Part shown: in pieces, positions 42,680 through 52,391 of the stretch | Numbering within the stretch: position 1 is the first letter of the stretch | Layout: each line of letters opens with the position of its first letter | Origin: Heritagella_A intestinalis | GTDB lineage: Bacteria > Bacillota > Clostridia > Oscillospirales > Acutalibacteraceae | Assembly (NCBI GenBank): GCA_904418995.1 | Contig: CAJFQF010000005.1 | Coordinates: forward strand, 1 to 64,000 | Reading direction: 5' to 3' | Length of the DNA: 64,000 nucleotides | Position numbers and translations under genes: made by a program | Notes under the pieces: model-generated | Told to the model about the DNA's origin: nothing | Database searches by the model: none | The model's input: the letters and a program-made list of their open reading frames with translations, nothing else

Positions 42680-42745
42680 ACGGCAAAGGGCTGTCGGTTG
42701 TGGGCGCATAGTGCGCCTGCGGCAGACGGCCCTTGCAATTTTGCC
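42680..42745 (+). terminator. Probable terminator after the 5S-like gene
   Basis: An imperfect outer stem (GCAAAGGGCTGTC/GACGGCCCTTGC) encloses a perfect GGCGCA-TAG-TGCGCC hairpin and is followed by AATTTTG. The T run is weak. Confidence 0.6.
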
Positions 42746-42796
42746 GGGCGTTTTCCAGCCTTTTTTGTAGGGAGTTTGAAAAATCGCCGGGTAAGG

Positions 42797-42825
42797 TTGC
42801 AATCTCAAAAAGGGAATGGTAAAAT
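42797..42825 (+). promoter_or_regulatory. Sigma-A promoter of yicC operon
   Basis: TTGCAA (42797-42802), 17 nt, TAAAAT (42820-42825) with TGG extended -10, 83 nt before yicC. Confidence 0.8.
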
Positions 42826-42907
42826 AGAATTGTTGTTCTGCGGCCTTTGGGCAGGTTTGTCTATCCGTGGCTGCAAAAGTGATACCACATGGAATTGAGA
42901 TGATGGC

Positions 42908-43786
42908 ATGATACGCAGCATGACGGGCTATGGCCGGAGCGAAAAGATCATTGACGGGCGCGCGGTTTCCGTAGAGTTAAAATCCGTCAATCACCGGTAT
43001 TTTGAATTTTCCTGCCGCACTACCCGCGGCTACTCCTTCTTGGATGAGAAGATGAAATCCTATCTTCAGGGGAAAATTGCCAGAGGCAAGGTGGACGCCT
43101 ATGTGACGGTAGAGGCCCTGGAGACAGCCCAGGCCCAGGTGTTGGTGAACCATCCCCTGGCGGCGGGGTACGTTGGCGCCTTGCGGGAATTGGCGGAACG
43201 CTATTCCCTGCAGGACGATATTTCCGTTTCCACAGTGGCCCGGTATGGGGATATTTTCTCCGTCCACAAGGCCCCGGAGGATGAAGAGGCCGTGTGGGAT
43301 TGTGTCCGCCAGGCGGCGGACGAGGCCCTGGAAAAGTTTTTGCAGATGCGGGAAACCGAAGGGGCCCGGATGAAAGAAGATGTGCTGGAACGGGCCCATA
43401 CCATCCTGAAACTGGTAGACGCCATTGAGGAGCGTTCGCCTCAGACGGTGGCAGAATACCAGGAGCGATTGCGCCAGAAAATCCAGGAGCTGCTGGGGGA
43501 TACCCCGGTGGATGAGCAGCGGCTGCTCACGGAAGTGGCGGTGTTTGCCGACAAGGTGGCGGTAGCGGAAGAAACGGTGCGTTTGCGCAGCCATTTTGAC
43601 CAGCTTCGCCAGATGCTGGACTCCGGGGAACCTGTGGGCCGGAAGCTGGACTTTTTGGTGCAGGAAATGAACCGGGAGGCCAACACCATCGGTTCTAAGG
43701 CAACGGATTCCCAGATTGCCTATATGGTAGTGGATATTAAAGCCGAAATTGAAAAAATTCGGGAACAGATTCAGAATATTGAGTGA
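42908..43786 (+). CDS. yicC: YicC family endoribonuclease
   Basis: A 292-residue protein with the N-terminal signature MIRSMTGYGRSE and ELKSVNHRYFEFSCR, and the C-terminal DUF1732 region GRKLDFLVQEMNREANTIGSKA. Family members are metal-dependent endoribonucleases involved in RNA turnover. Firmicutes usually carry it before remA and gmk, as here. Confidence 0.94.
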   Translation: MIRSMTGYGRSEKIIDGRAVSVELKSVNHRYFEFSCRTTRGYSFLDEKMKSYLQGKIARGKVDAYVTVEALETAQAQVLVNHPLAAGYVGALRELAERYSLQDDISVSTVARYGDIFSVHKAPEDEEAVWDCVRQAADEALEKFLQMRETEGARMKEDVLERAHTILKLVDAIEERSPQTVAEYQERLRQKIQELLGDTPVDEQRLLTEVAVFADKVAVAEETVRLRSHFDQLRQMLDSGEPVGRKLDFLVQEMNREANTIGSKATDSQIAYMVVDIKAEIEKIREQIQNIE

Positions 43787-43811
43787 GCCGGAGGCCACAG
43801 GAGGAAAAAGA

Positions 43812-44084
43812 ATGAAACTGATCAACATCGGTTTTGGAAATATGGTTTCGGCCAACCGGCTGGTAGCGATTGTCAGCCCGGAATCCGCCCCTATTAAGCG
43901 CATTATTCAGGACGCCAAAGAGCGGGGGACCTTAATCGACGCCACTTATGGACGCCGTACCCGGGCAGTTTTGGTCACAGACAGCGACCATGTAATCTTG
44001 TCGGCGGTGCAGCCGGAAACGGTGGCAAACCGCCTCAACGACCGTGATGAAGAAATTACAGACGAGGAGCTGGATGAGGAATGA
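43812..44084 (+). CDS. remA: Extracellular matrix regulator RemA (DUF370)
   Basis: A 90-residue DNA-binding protein, beginning MKLINIGFGNMVSANRLVAIVSPESAPIKRII. In Bacillus RemA activates biofilm matrix and osmoprotection genes, forming ring oligomers on DNA. GGAGG sets ATG 43812. It overlaps gmk by 4 nt. Confidence 0.95.
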   Translation: MKLINIGFGNMVSANRLVAIVSPESAPIKRIIQDAKERGTLIDATYGRRTRAVLVTDSDHVILSAVQPETVANRLNDRDEEITDEELDEE

Positions 44085-44689
44085 GTAAAGGAGTTCTGCT
44101 GGTGATTTCCGCCCCCTCCGGGGCTGGAAAAGGGACGATTATCAAGCGTCTGATGGATGATGACCGGAGCCTGAAGCTCTCGGTTTCCGCCACTACCCGG
44201 GCGCCACGTCCCGGTGAGATTGACGGCGAGGATTATTTCTTCTTGAGCCGGGAAGAATTTGACGACCTGGTAAAGAACGGCGAGATGCTGGAACACGCCG
44301 AGTATGTGGGCAACTGCTACGGCACTCCCAAGGGGCCGGTAGAGAGCTGGCTGGAGGATGGCCAGGATGTCATTCTGGAAATCGACGTCCAGGGCGGCCA
44401 GCAGGTGAAGAAGATTATGCCCGAGTGCGTGAGCATCTTCATCCTGCCCCCCTCCATGAAAGAGCTGGAAAACCGCCTGCGCGGCCGGAGCACGGAAATG
44501 GACGCGGTAGTGGACGCCCGTCTCCAGGCGGCCCGGGAGGAAGTCCGCCATGCGGAGGAATATGATTATGTGGTAATCAACGATACCGTGGACAAGGCCG
44601 TGGAGGATATCAAAACCATTATTGCTGCGGAAAAGCACCGCTTTATCCGCGTAAGTTCTATTGTAGAAAGGGTGTTGATTGATGCTTAA
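44081..44689 (+). CDS. gmk: Guanylate kinase
   Basis: A 202-residue enzyme converting GMP to GDP. It has P-loop SAPSGAGKGTI, the GMP-binding stretches TTRAPRPGEIDGEDYFF and the lid region RLRGRSTEMDAVV. Overlaps remA upstream and rpoZ downstream by 4 and 8 nt. Confidence 0.97.
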   Translation: MSKGVLLVISAPSGAGKGTIIKRLMDDDRSLKLSVSATTRAPRPGEIDGEDYFFLSREEFDDLVKNGEMLEHAEYVGNCYGTPKGPVESWLEDGQDVILEIDVQGGQQVKKIMPECVSIFILPPSMKELENRLRGRSTEMDAVVDARLQAAREEVRHAEEYDYVVINDTVDKAVEDIKTIIAAEKHRFIRVSSIVERVLIDA

Positions 44690-44984
44690 ACCGTCTGCCA
44701 ACATTGTGGACTGCCCTTACAGCAGCCGTTATGCCCTGGTGGCCGCCGTGGCTAAGAGAGCCCGGCAGATTGCACAGGAAGCGGAGGATGCCCATCAGAT
44801 TTTGATTCAAAAGCCGGTGGAGCTGGCGGTGCGGGACTTTGTGGAACACCGCTGCATCATTGTGGAGCCGGACCCCGATGCGCTGGAGGAGGAAGAAGAG
44901 GACATGGTTCAGGAGCCGGAAGAGGCTGCGGCTGAAGCCGGGGAAGAAGCCCCTGCCGAGGCCCCGGAAGAACCTGCGGAATAA
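44682..44984 (+). CDS. rpoZ: DNA-directed RNA polymerase omega subunit
   Basis: A 100-residue omega subunit with the conserved start SANIVDCPYSSRYALVAAVAKRARQIA and KPVELAVRDF. The last 30 residues are an extended acidic Glu/Ala/Pro tail. ATG 44682 lies inside the end of gmk. A terminator follows. Confidence 0.93.
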   Translation: MLKPSANIVDCPYSSRYALVAAVAKRARQIAQEAEDAHQILIQKPVELAVRDFVEHRCIIVEPDPDALEEEEEDMVQEPEEAAAEAGEEAPAEAPEEPAE

Positions 44985-45015
44985 AGCCTCCTGAGCCGGT
45001 ATGGTTCCGGCAGGA

Positions 45016-45043
45016 CCCCTGCGGAGGTTTCGCAGGGGTTTTC
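45016..45043 (+). terminator. Terminator/attenuator between rpoZ and priA
   Basis: CCCCTGCG-GAGGTTT-CGCAGGGG followed by TTTTCT. Only about 24 nt separate it from priA, leaving no room for a promoter, so partial read-through is likely. Confidence 0.85.
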
Positions 45044-45065
45044 TCTATTTCTGGAAGAAAGGCAG

Positions 45066-47528
45066 GTGAGCGGGTTGGGTCAGTGGTTTGCCAAGGTGGC
45101 CGTGGAAAATACCGTCTTTCATTTTGACAAGGCTTTCGATTACCAGGTTCCTCTGGAGATGGAAGAATCTATTCGGCCGGGATGCCGGGTGCTGGTGCCT
45201 TTTGGGGCCGGCGGGAAAACCCGGTTGGGCATGGTGCTGGCTTTAACCCGGGAGCAGGCCTATGACAAGCTCAAGCCTCTGCGGGCCCTTCTGGATGAAG
45301 AACCTCTTCTCAGCGAGGAGTTTCTGCGGTTGGTTCCCTGGCTCAAGGAACGGTATTTCTGCACGCTGTTTGAAGCGGTTAAGCTGCTTTTGCCGGTGGG
45401 GATGAATTACCGGCTGTACCGGCAGGTTTCCCTTTCTCCCAGTTTTACCAATTTCGATCGAGAAGATTTTTCCGATTTGCAGTGGCAGATTCTCACCCGC
45501 CTGCGGGCCTGCCGGAAACCGCCGGAGCTGGGGGCTTTTTTGAGCCAGTGCGGCATTTCCGCCGACTGTCAGGAGTTTCTGGATTTGGAAAAGCGGGGTG
45601 TCCTCACCCTGTCAGAAGAGGCGGCCCGGCAGATTGGGGACGCCACGGTGCGCATGGCCCGGGCTGTGGAGGAGTTGCCGGAGGGGGTCAAGCTCAGCGC
45701 CCGGCAGCAGGAAGTCTATCGAGTGCTCCGGGAAGCAGGGCCGGTTTCCGTGCGGGAGGTGTGCTATTTTACCGGGGTAACGCCGGCGGTGGTGACGGCC
45801 CTGGTAAAAAAGGGCGGCGCCGAGCTCTTTGAGCAGGAAGTCTACCGCAGCCCCCTGGAAGCGGTGGACCTTCCGGATACGCCGCAGGAAATCCGCCTCA
45901 CCCAGGAGCAGGAAGCGGCTTTCCAATCCCTCTATGCCCAGTATCGAGAGGGGAAAGGGGGCGTCTCCCTGCTGTATGGCGTCACCGGCAGCGGCAAAAC
46001 CCAGGTGTTCCTGCGGCTGATCGATCAAGTCCACGGGGAGGGCCGGGGCGTTATCGTCATGGTGCCGGAAATTTCCCTGACCCCCCAGACCATTGCCCTG
46101 TTTCAAAAGCGCTATGGGCAGGAAGTGGCGGTGTTCCACAGCGGCCTCTCGTTAGGAGAGCGGCTGGACGAGTGGAAACGCATCCGGGAGGGGAAGGCCT
46201 CCATCGCCATCGGCACCCGGTCGGCGGTGTTCGCGCCCTTTCGGGATTTGGGCCTGATTGTGCTGGACGAGGAACAGGAATCCACCTATAAATCCGAATC
46301 CTCTCCCCGGTATCACGCCCGGGATGTGGCCAAGTTCCGCTGCGCCTATCACAAGGCCCTGTGCGTGCTGGCTTCTGCCACGCCTTCTGTGGAGAGCTTT
46401 TATCTGGCCAAGCGGGGGCGGTATACCCTCAACGGCCTTCACAACCGGTACGGCCCGGCCAGGCTCCCCCAGGTGGAGATCATCGATATGAATCGGGAGC
46501 TGGAAGCGGGGAATACCACCAGTTTCAGTGCGCCTTTGGCCCGGGCTTTGCAGGAAAATGCGGCGGCAGGCCGGCAGTCCATTGTGCTGCTGAACCGCCG
46601 GGGATATCACACCTTTGCCGCTTGCCGGGCCTGCGGGGAAGTGGTCACCTGCCCCCATTGCAGTATTTCCCTAACATACCACACCGCCAATCACCGGCTG
46701 GTCTGCCACTACTGCGGCTATTCCACCCCCTTTACTCCGGAGTGCCCTTCCTGTCATCTGCCGGAGGTGCGCTATTCGGGTACCGGTACCCAGCGCGCCG
46801 AGGAGGAGCTCCGGGAATTGCTGCCGGAGGCTTCTATCCTGCGGCTGGACACCGATACCACCATGGCCCGCTATGCCTACGAAAAGAAGCTCCGGGCCTT
46901 TGCCCGGGGAGAATACGATTTGATTGTGGGCACCCAGATGGTGGCCAAGGGCCTGGACTTTGAAAATGTCACCCTGGTGGGGGTGCTGGGGGCCGACCAG
47001 ATGCTCTACAACGACGATTTTCGCAGCAATGAGCGGGCCTTTGACCTGCTCACCCAGGTGGTGGGGCGCTCCGGCCGGGGCAAATATCCGGGCCGGGCCA
47101 TGATTCAGACCTTCACCCCGGAAAACCCCACGTTCCAGCTGGCGGCCCGGCAGGATTACGAGACTTTTTATGAAAACGAAATCCAGTTCCGCCGCGCTAT
47201 GCTCTATCCGCCCTTTGCGGATATTTTGGTGGTGGGCTTTTTAGGGGAGCAGGAGGAAACCGTGCGGCAGGCCAGTTTTTGGTTTTTGTCCCGTCTGCAG
47301 CAGGTAGCCTCCTCGGAGTATGCCCATCTGCCCATGCGGGTGCTGCGGCCCTCCCCGGCCGCGGTGGCCAAGGTCAGCAACCGGTACCGCTATAAGCTCA
47401 TTGTCAAGTGCCGGAACACCCGGGAGCTTCGGGAGCTGGTTTCCCGATTGCTGCTGGAATTCTCCAAGGAAAAGGCTTATGCCCGGGTAACAGCTTTCGC
47501 TGACTGCAACCCGGACAGCATTTTGTAA
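45066..47528 (+). CDS. priA: Primosomal replication restart helicase PriA
   Basis: An 820-residue 3'-5' helicase that reloads the replisome at stalled forks. The N-terminal 3'BD (VAVENTVFHFDKAFDYQVP) is followed by Walker A GVTGSGKT (about 305-312), motif II LDEEQE (most homologues have DEEH), paired zinc-binding cysteines (CRACGEVVTCPHC, CHYCG, CPSC) and GTQMVAKGLDFENVTLVGV. The start is uncertain: GTG 45066 has a close AAAGG, and TTG 45075 is also possible. coaBC, often just upstream in relatives, is missing. Confidence 0.95.
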   Translation: MSGLGQWFAKVAVENTVFHFDKAFDYQVPLEMEESIRPGCRVLVPFGAGGKTRLGMVLALTREQAYDKLKPLRALLDEEPLLSEEFLRLVPWLKERYFCTLFEAVKLLLPVGMNYRLYRQVSLSPSFTNFDREDFSDLQWQILTRLRACRKPPELGAFLSQCGISADCQEFLDLEKRGVLTLSEEAARQIGDATVRMARAVEELPEGVKLSARQQEVYRVLREAGPVSVREVCYFTGVTPAVVTALVKKGGAELFEQEVYRSPLEAVDLPDTPQEIRLTQEQEAAFQSLYAQYREGKGGVSLLYGVTGSGKTQVFLRLIDQVHGEGRGVIVMVPEISLTPQTIALFQKRYGQEVAVFHSGLSLGERLDEWKRIREGKASIAIGTRSAVFAPFRDLGLIVLDEEQESTYKSESSPRYHARDVAKFRCAYHKALCVLASATPSVESFYLAKRGRYTLNGLHNRYGPARLPQVEIIDMNRELEAGNTTSFSAPLARALQENAAAGRQSIVLLNRRGYHTFAACRACGEVVTCPHCSISLTYHTANHRLVCHYCGYSTPFTPECPSCHLPEVRYSGTGTQRAEEELRELLPEASILRLDTDTTMARYAYEKKLRAFARGEYDLIVGTQMVAKGLDFENVTLVGVLGADQMLYNDDFRSNERAFDLLTQVVGRSGRGKYPGRAMIQTFTPENPTFQLAARQDYETFYENEIQFRRAMLYPPFADILVVGFLGEQEETVRQASFWFLSRLQQVASSEYAHLPMRVLRPSPAAVAKVSNRYRYKLIVKCRNTRELRELVSRLLLEFSKEKAYARVTAFADCNPDSIL

Positions 47529-47671
47529 AGCAGGCGGCGTTTCTAATCTGTGCAGGGAAATTTTACAGAGAAAAAGAGAGCGGGTTGAAATACAGCCCCA
47601 TTTGAGAATATACGATTGACAATGCAAAAAAATCGTGATGATTTTTAAAATTTTTAAAGGAGTGGACACAA

Positions 47672-48142
47672 ATGGCAATTCGCAATATTGTAAAATTTGG
47701 AGAAGAAGTCCTCAATAAAAAGTGCCGCCCGGTGGAGAAGTTCGACCAGAAGCTGGCCATTCTCCTGGACGATATGAAAGAGACCCTCTATGACGCGGAC
47801 GGCGTGGGCCTTGCCGCCCCTCAGGTGGGCATCCTTCGCCGGGTAGTGGTCATTGACGACGGCAGCGGCCTGCTGGAACTCATCAATCCGGAGATTCTGG
47901 AAACCAGTAAGGAGACCCAGATCGATGCGGAGGGCTGCCTTTCCAATCCCGGTCAATACGGTATGGTGGAGCGCCCCTACCGGGTAAAGGTCCGCGCCCA
48001 GGACCGCAACGGCAACTGGTTTGAAAAAGAGGGCGAGGGCCTTCTGGCTCGGGCCTTCTGCCACGAGCTGGACCATCTGGAGGGTATCCTCTTTACCAGC
48101 CGCGCCAGCCGGATGCTCTCGGTGGACGAGCTGCAGGGCTGA
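47672..48142 (+). CDS. def: Peptide deformylase
   Basis: A 156-residue metalloenzyme removing formyl groups from nascent proteins. All three motifs are present: GVGLAAPQ (44-51), EGCLS and HELDH. Its ATG follows AAAGGAG. A perfect TTGACA stands at 47616 but only weak -10 candidates follow. It precedes fmt, its usual partner. Confidence 0.96.
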   Translation: MAIRNIVKFGEEVLNKKCRPVEKFDQKLAILLDDMKETLYDADGVGLAAPQVGILRRVVVIDDGSGLLELINPEILETSKETQIDAEGCLSNPGQYGMVERPYRVKVRAQDRNGNWFEKEGEGLLARAFCHELDHLEGILFTSRASRMLSVDELQG

Positions 48143-48202
48143 TGGCCGGCCAGCGGGCAGACTGCCCGGCTGCTTCTATCACAGAAAGGAATGGTATGCA
48201 CC

Positions 48203-49126
48203 ATGAAAATCGTATTTATGGGCACGCCGGATTTTGCGGTGCCCTGTTTGCAGGCGCTGCTGGATGCCGGCCATGAGGTCTGCGGGGTGTTCACCCAGCC
48301 GGATAAGCCCAAAGGCCGTAAATATACCCTGACCCCGCCTCCGGTGAAGGAGCTGGCTTTGCAGCGGGGGTTGCCGGTGTATCAGCCTAACACCCTGCGC
48401 ACCGGGGAAGCCTATGAGATTTTGAAGGAGCTGGCCCCGGAGCTCATTGTTGTGGTTGCTTATGGAAAGCTCTTGCCCAAGGAGATTTTGGAGCTGCCCC
48501 CTATGGGCTGCGTCAACGTCCACGGCTCCCTGCTCCCCAAATACCGGGGAGCGGCGCCTATTCAGTGGGCGGTACTCAACGGCGACAAGACCACCGGCGT
48601 CACCACCATGTATATGGCCGAGGGGATGGATACCGGTGACATTCTCCTGAAAGCGGAGACGGAGATTCCCCCGGAGGAGACATCCGGGGAGCTCTTTGAC
48701 CGGCTCAAAATCATGGGCGCCCAGCTGCTGATTCGGACCATTGACGGCCTGGCGCGCCACCAGATTACCCCCATCCCCCAGAAGGAGGAAGAGGCCACCC
48801 ACGTTTCCATGCTCACCAAGGAGATTTCCCCCATTGATTGGAACACTTCTGCCTGGGAGGTTCACAACAAGGTTCGGGGTCTGAATCCCTGGCCCTCGGC
48901 GGTCACCACCTTCCGGGGCAAGGGCCTGAAAATCCACCGTACCCAGCCTTTCCCGGAAAAGAATGGCCAGCCCGGCAAGGCCTTTTCGGAAAACGGGGAG
49001 TTTTTCGTCTACTGCGGCCAAGGAGCTGTCCAGCTTTTGGAGGTCCAGGCGGAAAACGGCAAGCGCATGGCAGGCAAGGCCTTTTTGCTGGGGCATCCTC
49101 TGGATGAAGCTGCCATTTTGGGGTAA
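48203..49126 (+). CDS. fmt: Methionyl-tRNA formyltransferase
   Basis: A 307-residue enzyme that formylates initiator Met-tRNA using 10-formyl-THF. It begins MKIVFMGTPDFAVPCL and contains the catalytic NVHGSLLPKYRGAAPI and MDTGDILL. ATG 48203 is preferred to 48191, which touches AAAGGA. The C-terminal OB domain follows NPWPSA. Confidence 0.96.
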   Translation: MKIVFMGTPDFAVPCLQALLDAGHEVCGVFTQPDKPKGRKYTLTPPPVKELALQRGLPVYQPNTLRTGEAYEILKELAPELIVVVAYGKLLPKEILELPPMGCVNVHGSLLPKYRGAAPIQWAVLNGDKTTGVTTMYMAEGMDTGDILLKAETEIPPEETSGELFDRLKIMGAQLLIRTIDGLARHQITPIPQKEEEATHVSMLTKEISPIDWNTSAWEVHNKVRGLNPWPSAVTTFRGKGLKIHRTQPFPEKNGQPGKAFSENGEFFVYCGQGAVQLLEVQAENGKRMAGKAFLLGHPLDEAAILG

Positions 49127-49176
49127 AATAAGGCAGAGTGCCTTCCCATCACCACCAAGGAAAGGAATGGATTGTT

Positions 49177-49881
49177 ATGGGGTATCTCTATTTTAATTTT
49201 CAATATCTGTTATTTATGCTGCCTGCGGTGGCCCTTTCGTTCATCGCCCAGGTCATGGTGAAATCCACTTTTAGCCGTTATTCCCGGGTGATGAACCGCC
49301 GGGGGATGACCGGGGCCATGGCAGCGGAGCAGGTGCTTTGGGCCAATCACGTGCCGGGGATCCAGTTCCGGCATATTTCCGGGAACCTCAGCGACCACTT
49401 TGACCCTCGGAGCCGCACCATCGCCTTGTCTGACGGGGTGTACAACCAGGCTACCATCGCGGCGGTGGGCGTGGCCGCTCACGAGGCCGGCCACGCTGTG
49501 CAGCATGAGCAGGGTTATTGGCCCATCCGGGTGCGCAGCGCTCTGGTGCCGGTGACCCAGATTGGCTCCAACCTGGCGACGCCCCTGATTCTCATCGGCC
49601 TGATTCTGCCGGTGCAGTACGATTTCGTCATCTACCTGGGCATTGCCCTTTACTGCCTGGTAGTGCTGTTCCAGGTGGTGACTTTGCCGGTAGAGTTCAA
49701 TGCCAGCGCCCGGGCCATCCGCGCCCTGGAAGAGGGCGGCATCCTGGACGGGGAAGAGCTTCGGGGCGCGAAAAAGGTGCTGCGGGCGGCGGCCCTCACG
49801 TATCTGGCTGCTGCTTTCTCCGCTCTGCTCTCGGTGCTGTATTATCTCATGATTGCCGGAAACAGGAGGAATCGTTCTTGA
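49177..49881 (+). CDS. Zinc metallopeptidase YugP family
   Basis: A 234-residue membrane protein with an N-terminal helix, the zinc motif AAHEAGHAVQHE, the preceding SDHFDPRSRTIALSDGVYN and three C-terminal helices. Its role is unknown. It often lies between fmt and rsmB in Clostridia. It overlaps rsmB by 4 nt (TTGA). Confidence 0.88.
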   Translation: MGYLYFNFQYLLFMLPAVALSFIAQVMVKSTFSRYSRVMNRRGMTGAMAAEQVLWANHVPGIQFRHISGNLSDHFDPRSRTIALSDGVYNQATIAAVGVAAHEAGHAVQHEQGYWPIRVRSALVPVTQIGSNLATPLILIGLILPVQYDFVIYLGIALYCLVVLFQVVTLPVEFNASARAIRALEEGGILDGEELRGAKKVLRAAALTYLAAAFSALLSVLYYLMIAGNRRNRS

Positions 49882-51212
49882 AGAAAGCCGACGCCCGCAC
49901 CGCTGCCTTGCAGGCCCTTTTGCAGGTAGAGGAAAGCGAGGGCTATTCCAATATTGTTATTGATAAGACCATCCGCCGCCTGGAGCTGGATTCCCGGGAG
50001 GCCGGGCTGGCTTCGGCCCTGTTCTATGGGGTGCTGGAAAAGCGCATTGCCTTGGATTGGGCTTTGGGCCGCTTTTCCAAAAAGCCCATAGAAAAGCTGG
50101 ATGTCCCGGTTCGGGAGCTGCTGCGCCTGGGGGCCTATCAGATCTTTTTTATGGATAAGATTCCCGATTCCGCAGCCGTTAACGAGGCGGTCAACGGTTG
50201 CCGCCAGGCAGGCAAGGCCAGCGCTGCGGGGTTTGTCAATGGAGTGCTCCGGAGCCTTCTGCGGCAAAAGGATTCCCTGCCTTGGCCCAAAGAGGGGGAT
50301 GAGGCCCTTTCCATCCGGTATGGCTGTCCGGTTCACTGGATTCGCTTTTGGAAGAAGGCCTACGGAGAAGCCTTTTGCCTCCGGATGCTGGAATCTCTGG
50401 AGCAGCCCGCTCCCCTGTATGCCCGGGTGAATCCTCTCCGGGGGAGTTTGGAGGAATTCCTCCAAAAGGCCGCGGAAGAGGGGTTGGAGGCGGAGACAGT
50501 GCCCGGCTTTCCCATGGCGGTCCGGCTCTGCCATACGGGGGCCGTGGCGGATTCTTCCCTGTACCAGCAAGGCTGGTTTCACGTCCAGGACCTTTCCTCC
50601 CAGTTCTGCTGTCGGGTAGGGGAGGTGCGGCCCGGTATAACGGCGGCGGATGTGTGCGCCGCGCCGGGAGGAAAGTCCTTTACCATTGGGGAAGAAATGG
50701 AAAACCGGGGAACTCTTTATTCCTACGACCTCTATAAAGGAAAAGTGGGGCTGATTCGTTCCGGAGCACAGCGGCTGGGCCTTAGCTGCATCCAAGCGGC
50801 TGTGCGGGACGCGGCAAAGCCATCCTTCTCCCCGGAGCCTATAGATGTGGTGTTCTGCGACGCCCCCTGTTCCGGGCTGGGCATCCTCCGGCGGAAACCG
50901 GAGATCCGCTATAAAAAGCCCGAGAGCTTGCGGGGACTGCCGGAAATCCAGCGGCAGATTTTAGACGCCTCTGCCAAGCTGGTGCAGGAGGGCGGTCGGC
51001 TGGTGTACTCCACCTGTACCCTGAACCCGGCGGAAAACGGCGATGTGGCGGAATGGTTCCTGGAAGCCCACCCGGATTTTGCCCCCGTCCCCATCCAAAT
51101 TCCCCAGGGCATGGCCCGGACAGTGACAGAGCCGCCCCACCATTTCACCCTGACGCCTTTTTCCTGCGGGACAGACGGTTTCTTTGTGGCCGCGTTCCAA
51201 AAAAGAGGATAA
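49878..51212 (+). CDS. rsmB: 16S rRNA m5C967 methyltransferase RsmB
   Basis: A 444-residue SAM-dependent methyltransferase with an N-terminal NusB-like domain (ARTAALQALLQVEESEGYSN, FVNGVLRSLLR) and a Rossmann domain with CAAPGGKSF, DAPCSGLGILRRKPEIRYK and the second Cys in YSTCTLNPAEN. TTG at 49878, 7 nt after AGGAGGA, is the start; the frame extends upstream without support. Confidence 0.94.
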   Translation: MKKADARTAALQALLQVEESEGYSNIVIDKTIRRLELDSREAGLASALFYGVLEKRIALDWALGRFSKKPIEKLDVPVRELLRLGAYQIFFMDKIPDSAAVNEAVNGCRQAGKASAAGFVNGVLRSLLRQKDSLPWPKEGDEALSIRYGCPVHWIRFWKKAYGEAFCLRMLESLEQPAPLYARVNPLRGSLEEFLQKAAEEGLEAETVPGFPMAVRLCHTGAVADSSLYQQGWFHVQDLSSQFCCRVGEVRPGITAADVCAAPGGKSFTIGEEMENRGTLYSYDLYKGKVGLIRSGAQRLGLSCIQAAVRDAAKPSFSPEPIDVVFCDAPCSGLGILRRKPEIRYKKPESLRGLPEIQRQILDASAKLVQEGGRLVYSTCTLNPAENGDVAEWFLEAHPDFAPVPIQIPQGMARTVTEPPHHFTLTPFSCGTDGFFVAAFQKRG

Positions 51213-51236
51213 GGTTCCCTTGAGGAGGAGACAGCA

Positions 51237-52304
51237 ATGGAAAAGCACGACGCTTTGAAAATCGATATAAAATCCCTGACTCTGCAAGAACTGCAGGAGG
51301 CCTTCCGGGCGGAGGGGCTGCCGGCTTTTAGAAGCAAACAGGTGTATCAGTGGCTCCATCGTGGGGCGGTTTCCTTTGACGATATGTCGAATATTTCCAA
51401 GGAGCTTCGCAGCAGTTTGAACAAAAAATATTACATATCTGTAGCATCCATTGAAAAGAAACGGGTTTCCATGTATGATAATACAGTGAAGTACCTGTTT
51501 CGGCTCCATGACGGCCAGTATGTGGAATCCGTGCTCATGGAGTACCACCACGGCTACTCGATATGTATTTCTACCCAGGCCGGATGCAAAATGGGCTGTA
51601 CCTTCTGCGCCACCGGCCAGGGAGGCTGGTTCCGGGATTTGACTCCCTCGGAAATGCTGGCCCAGATTCAGGCGGCCCAGCAGGATTCCGGTCATCGGGT
51701 CTCCAATATCGTCCTGATGGGCATGGGGGAGCCGCTGGATAACTATGAAAACGTCCTGCGGTTTCTGGAATTGGTGTCCTCTGATGAGGGGATGAATATC
51801 GGCGCCCGGCATATTTCCTTGTCTACCTGTGGGTTGGTAGACAAAATTTATGATTTGGCAGACAAGAAGCTACAGGTCACCCTTTCGGTGTCTCTCCACG
51901 CCCCCAACGACCAGATCCGTTCCCGCACCATGCCGGTAAACCGCAAGTGGAATGTAGAAGCCCTGTTAAAGGCCTGCCGGTATTATGCGGAGACCACCCA
52001 CCGGCGCATTTCCTTTGAATACGCCATGATTCGGGGCGTCAACGACACCGATGCCTGCGCACAGGAGCTGGCGCAGAAGCTCAAGGGGATGCTCTGCCAC
52101 GTGAACCTGATTCCGGTGAACGATGTGACCGGCGCCCATTACCACAAGAGCACCCGGGAGCGGCTGCAGCGGTTTAGCCATATTTTAGAAGAAAAGGGAA
52201 TCCCTGTAACGGTGCGCCGGACTTTGGGCGCGGATATTGAAGCCTCCTGCGGGCAGCTGCGGGGGAAACATCAGAAAGAGGCAGGGCAGACAATTGAGAA
52301 GTAA
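51237..52304 (+). CDS. rlmN: 23S rRNA/tRNA adenosine C2-methyltransferase RlmN
   Basis: A 355-residue radical-SAM enzyme that methylates A2503 of 23S rRNA and A37 of tRNAs. The cluster motif is CKMGCTFC, followed by NIVLMGMGEPLDNYENV, LSVSLHAPND and a C-terminal catalytic cysteine in DIEASCGQLRG. Length is normal. GAGGAG precedes the ATG. Confidence 0.97.
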   Translation: MEKHDALKIDIKSLTLQELQEAFRAEGLPAFRSKQVYQWLHRGAVSFDDMSNISKELRSSLNKKYYISVASIEKKRVSMYDNTVKYLFRLHDGQYVESVLMEYHHGYSICISTQAGCKMGCTFCATGQGGWFRDLTPSEMLAQIQAAQQDSGHRVSNIVLMGMGEPLDNYENVLRFLELVSSDEGMNIGARHISLSTCGLVDKIYDLADKKLQVTLSVSLHAPNDQIRSRTMPVNRKWNVEALLKACRYYAETTHRRISFEYAMIRGVNDTDACAQELAQKLKGMLCHVNLIPVNDVTGAHYHKSTRERLQRFSHILEEKGIPVTVRRTLGADIEASCGQLRGKHQKEAGQTIEK

Positions 52305-52391
52305 AGTTTCCTACGCTGGATTTTGCGTTTCCAGATTTGCCAAAGCCAGCGTGATACCCAAGTTCCTGCAAGAAAGGATGGGTCATTACCT

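Noticed and set aside
47616..47644. Promoter before def (TTGACA at 47616)
   Set aside because: The -35 box is perfect but the best -10 at suitable spacing is TGATTT, too poor to annotate.
52313..52354. Inverted repeat ACGCTGG...CCAGCGT between rlmN and prpC
   Set aside because: No T run follows and the loop is long. It may affect mRNA folding but does not support a terminator or operator call.
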